Below are positions 62,664-64,000 of a stretch of DNA of 64,000 nucleotides, piece by piece; position 1 is the stretch's first letter, and each line of letters opens with the position of its first letter. A model generated the notes under the pieces. The model saw only the letters and a program-made list of their open reading frames with translations, was not told the origin of the DNA and ran no database searches. The position numbers and the translations under genes are program-made. Origin of the DNA: Spirosoma rhododendri (GTDB lineage Bacteria; Bacteroidota; Bacteroidia; Cytophagales; Spirosomataceae); the NCBI RefSeq assembly GCF_012849055.1, contig NZ_CP051677.1:4231001-4295000 (forward strand). The letters are read 5' to 3'.

Positions 62664-63088
62664 GGCAGCTTTTGTACGGATTCGCAGGTCTATTTATCCT
62701 GCTGACGGGGCTTATTTCCTGCCAGAGCGACGAGGAAATCAAGCGGCAGAAATACATTACGGAAGGGATTCTGATCTACCAGAATCAGTGCGCCAATTGC
62801 CATCAGGCCAAAGGACAGGGGCTGGCGGCTCTGTACCCACCGATTGCTGGGTCTGATTACCTCAAACACAAAGATTCGGTAATCTGCCTGATTCGCTATG
62901 GGATGCAGGGGCCGGTCGTTGTCAACGGTAAGACTTACAACCGGGTAATGCCCGCCCAGCCTCAACTCAGCGACCTCGAAGTAGCGGAGTTGACCACGTA
63001 TATCTACAATGAGTGGGGCAATGAAACGACGCTGACCAGTGCTAAAACCGTTGGGCCGCTCCTCGAAAAGTGCCGCCCGAAGCAGTAA
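62660..63088 (+). CDS. c-type cytochrome lipoprotein
   Basis: A 142-residue lipid-anchored cytochrome. The signal ends in the lipobox LISC (about residue 21). The haem motif is CANCH in YQNQCANCHQAKGQGLAALY, and the axial Met is probably in NRVMPAQPQLSD. It has one haem and class I size. Its start overlaps the SCO stop. It could be the electron donor or acceptor of a partner oxidase, which is not in the window. Confidence 0.93.
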   Translation: MRQLLYGFAGLFILLTGLISCQSDEEIKRQKYITEGILIYQNQCANCHQAKGQGLAALYPPIAGSDYLKHKDSVICLIRYGMQGPVVVNGKTYNRVMPAQPQLSDLEVAELTTYIYNEWGNETTLTSAKTVGPLLEKCRPKQ

Positions 63089-63151
63089 CGCACCCCGAAC
63101 CGCTTGGCAAAAACTGGACAGGTGAGTTCATGTGTCTTCATAAACACAGAC

Positions 63152-63176
63152 ACGGGGGAGTACTAGATTCCCCCGT
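63152..63176. terminator. Convergent hairpin at the lptC 3' end
   Basis: ACGGGGGA (63152-63159) and TCCCCCGT (63169-63176) form an 8-bp stem with a 9-base loop. The lptC stop codon (63163-63165) lies in the loop. It probably ends both lptC and the cytochrome gene. Confidence 0.6.
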
Positions 63177-63723
63177 TGACGTTGAAAATACCGGTCGGCT
63201 TGCGGATGGAGTACTGCGAGAAATCCTGATTGGCATCCATACCGATACCGTACAGTTTTTCGCCCGTCAGCTGGCTAATCACCGTGACGCGTTTCTCGGT
63301 ATACACCTTTTTCGTGCTGGGCTTCCAGTTGAGCGTTGGCGTCAGCAGTTTTTCCTGCTTTAGCGTGTTGACTACCACCACGTTGCCCATCACCGTGTAC
63401 AGATCTTTGGCTTTATCGTACCGGCCGGAATCGGAGCGCAGCGTCGTGGTCGGCTGGCCGGTTGCGTCGTAAAAAACGATGTTGACCTGTTTGGGGTATT
63501 TACGGTCGTCGTTGATATAGCGAAACTGCTTGGCGGTCGTCAGCTTCACCTTGAGTTTAGCGGCTTCGCTATACAGCATCTCGACGTTGTCGATAGTTTC
63601 GACAGGGCCGTTGAACGGGTCTACTTTCTTGACTGTCTTTGCTTCTTCGCAGGCCAGCAAGCTCAGCAGCAGGCCGGTATATACACCGGCTCGTGCCGTT
63701 TTTTTCAGGTGGAATAAAGACAT
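63163..63723 (-). CDS. lptC: LPS export ABC transporter periplasmic protein LptC
   Basis: A 186-residue lipoprotein from ATG 63723 (MSLFHLKKTARAGVYTGLLL); the lipobox is LLAC. The jellyroll domain holds NVEMLYSEAAKLKVKLTTAK, YPKQVNIVFYDATGQPTTTL and DSGRYDKAKDLYTVMGNVVV, typical of the phylum's LptC. It passes lipopolysaccharide from LptBFG toward LptA. A Bacteroidota form with a lipid anchor instead of a TM helix is normal. It follows an outer-membrane protein gene in the same direction. Confidence 0.9.
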   Translation of the reverse strand: MSLFHLKKTARAGVYTGLLLSLLACEEAKTVKKVDPFNGPVETIDNVEMLYSEAAKLKVKLTTAKQFRYINDDRKYPKQVNIVFYDATGQPTTTLRSDSGRYDKAKDLYTVMGNVVVVNTLKQEKLLTPTLNWKPSTKKVYTEKRVTVISQLTGEKLYGIGMDANQDFSQYSIRKPTGIFNVNGGI

Positions 63724-63765
63724 GGTAAATCGTAGGCGCTGGTGGTTGTTACGTACCAAACAACA

Positions 63766-64000
63766 CTAATCGATAACCCGTTTAACAAACCAGCGATCGG
63801 CCAGCGAAAAACCGAGGGCCATGCGCAGATACTGCTCGCGCACCTGCATTCCCGCCAGTACACCCCGCTGTCCGTAGACCAGCGACAGCGTCACCTGATT
63901 GACGCGGTAGCGGCCCAGCGGCAGCGATACACCCGTACTGACGTTCATATCGTTGATCCGCGTACCGCCAATTTCGTATGGCATCTGGTTGTACTGCGCA
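63766..64000 (-). CDS. Outer-membrane beta-barrel protein, C-terminal part (cut by window edge)
   Basis: The last 77 residues of a minus-strand gene that continues past base 64000; codons upstream of the internal ATG at 63984 stay in frame (AQYNQ). The segment has alternating beta strands (NVSTGVSLPLGRYRVNQVTL, SLVYGQRGVLAGMQVREQYL) and ends LGFSLADRWFVKRVID, like the C-terminal strands of FadL-like or OmpP1-type outer-membrane proteins seen upstream of lptC in this phylum. The exact family cannot be set from this part. Confidence 0.75.
   Translation of the reverse strand, partial: AQYNQMPYEIGGTRINDMNVSTGVSLPLGRYRVNQVTLSLVYGQRGVLAGMQVREQYLRMALGFSLADRWFVKRVID

Overview
The window is a stretch of chromosome from a member of the Bacteroidota, most likely a Cytophagales bacterium of the Spirosoma type. 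The grounds are protein features typical of the phylum: type IX secretion C-terminal sorting domains, DUF4835, DUF2911, a PorE-like OmpA protein, an OstA-like protein with LptC, and the order bamD - rpoZ - coaBC - DUF4835 - recN. Menaquinone synthesis (MenD) is also present, and several genes have a TAnnTTTG promoter -7 element just upstream. Genus is inference; no rRNA or tRNA gene was seen. Apart from two AT-rich gaps the DNA is dense, fairly GC-rich and housekeeping in character.

Layout. 1-2.2 kb: 3' end of gyrA and a secreted TPR protein. 2.2-5.5 kb: two AT-rich gaps around an XRE regulator and dapD. 5.5-9.5 kb: gap, then the leftward operon tonB-folC-trmB. 9.6-17.3 kb: menD, a TPR lipoprotein, an ATP-grasp enzyme, an M17 aminopeptidase, an esterase and a lone receiver protein. 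17.5-22 kb: a secreted unknown, dnaK, a DUF937 protein and a NuiA-like nuclease inhibitor. 22.2-25.5 kb: a di-haem peroxidase and two exported WD40 proteins. 25.5-29.1 kb: thrS-infC-rpmI-rplT. 29.3-34.8 kb: a TPR lipoprotein, an RlmI-like methyltransferase, and an unrecognised three-gene cassette (coiled coil, membrane coiled coil, membrane-anchored Ppx/GppA-fold protein). 35-40.7 kb: exported and T9SS-type proteins plus a NUDIX hydrolase. 40.7-43.7 kb: a VapBC-type toxin-antitoxin pair between two copies of the 3' end of a sodium:solute symporter gene, and a 41-residue membrane peptide overlapping the symporter start. 43.8-49.6 kb: two SDRs, DinB, MgtE and a PQQ quinohaemoprotein. 49.7-56.1 kb: a PorE-like protein, tilS, an OstA-like gene and a T9SS cargo. 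56.2-64 kb: bamD-rpoZ-coaBC-DUF4835-recN, then a lipoprotein, SCO protein and cytochrome c, then lptC.

Two patterns run across the window. First, three genes (WD40, PQQ dehydrogenase, OstA-like) are each broken by an apparent loss of one base in a G or C run, four sites in all. This is either systematic homopolymer sequencing error or real slippage, and it must be settled before those proteins are interpreted. Second, many gene junctions hold long hairpins whose arms are degenerate short tandem repeats of several families. One of these lies inside a coding region and supplies the hydrophobic core of a lipoprotein signal peptide.

The best candidate for an undescribed system is the cassette at 31.8-34.8 kb. 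The small peptide fused by start-stop overlap to the symporter and the NuiA-like inhibitor are also worth attention.
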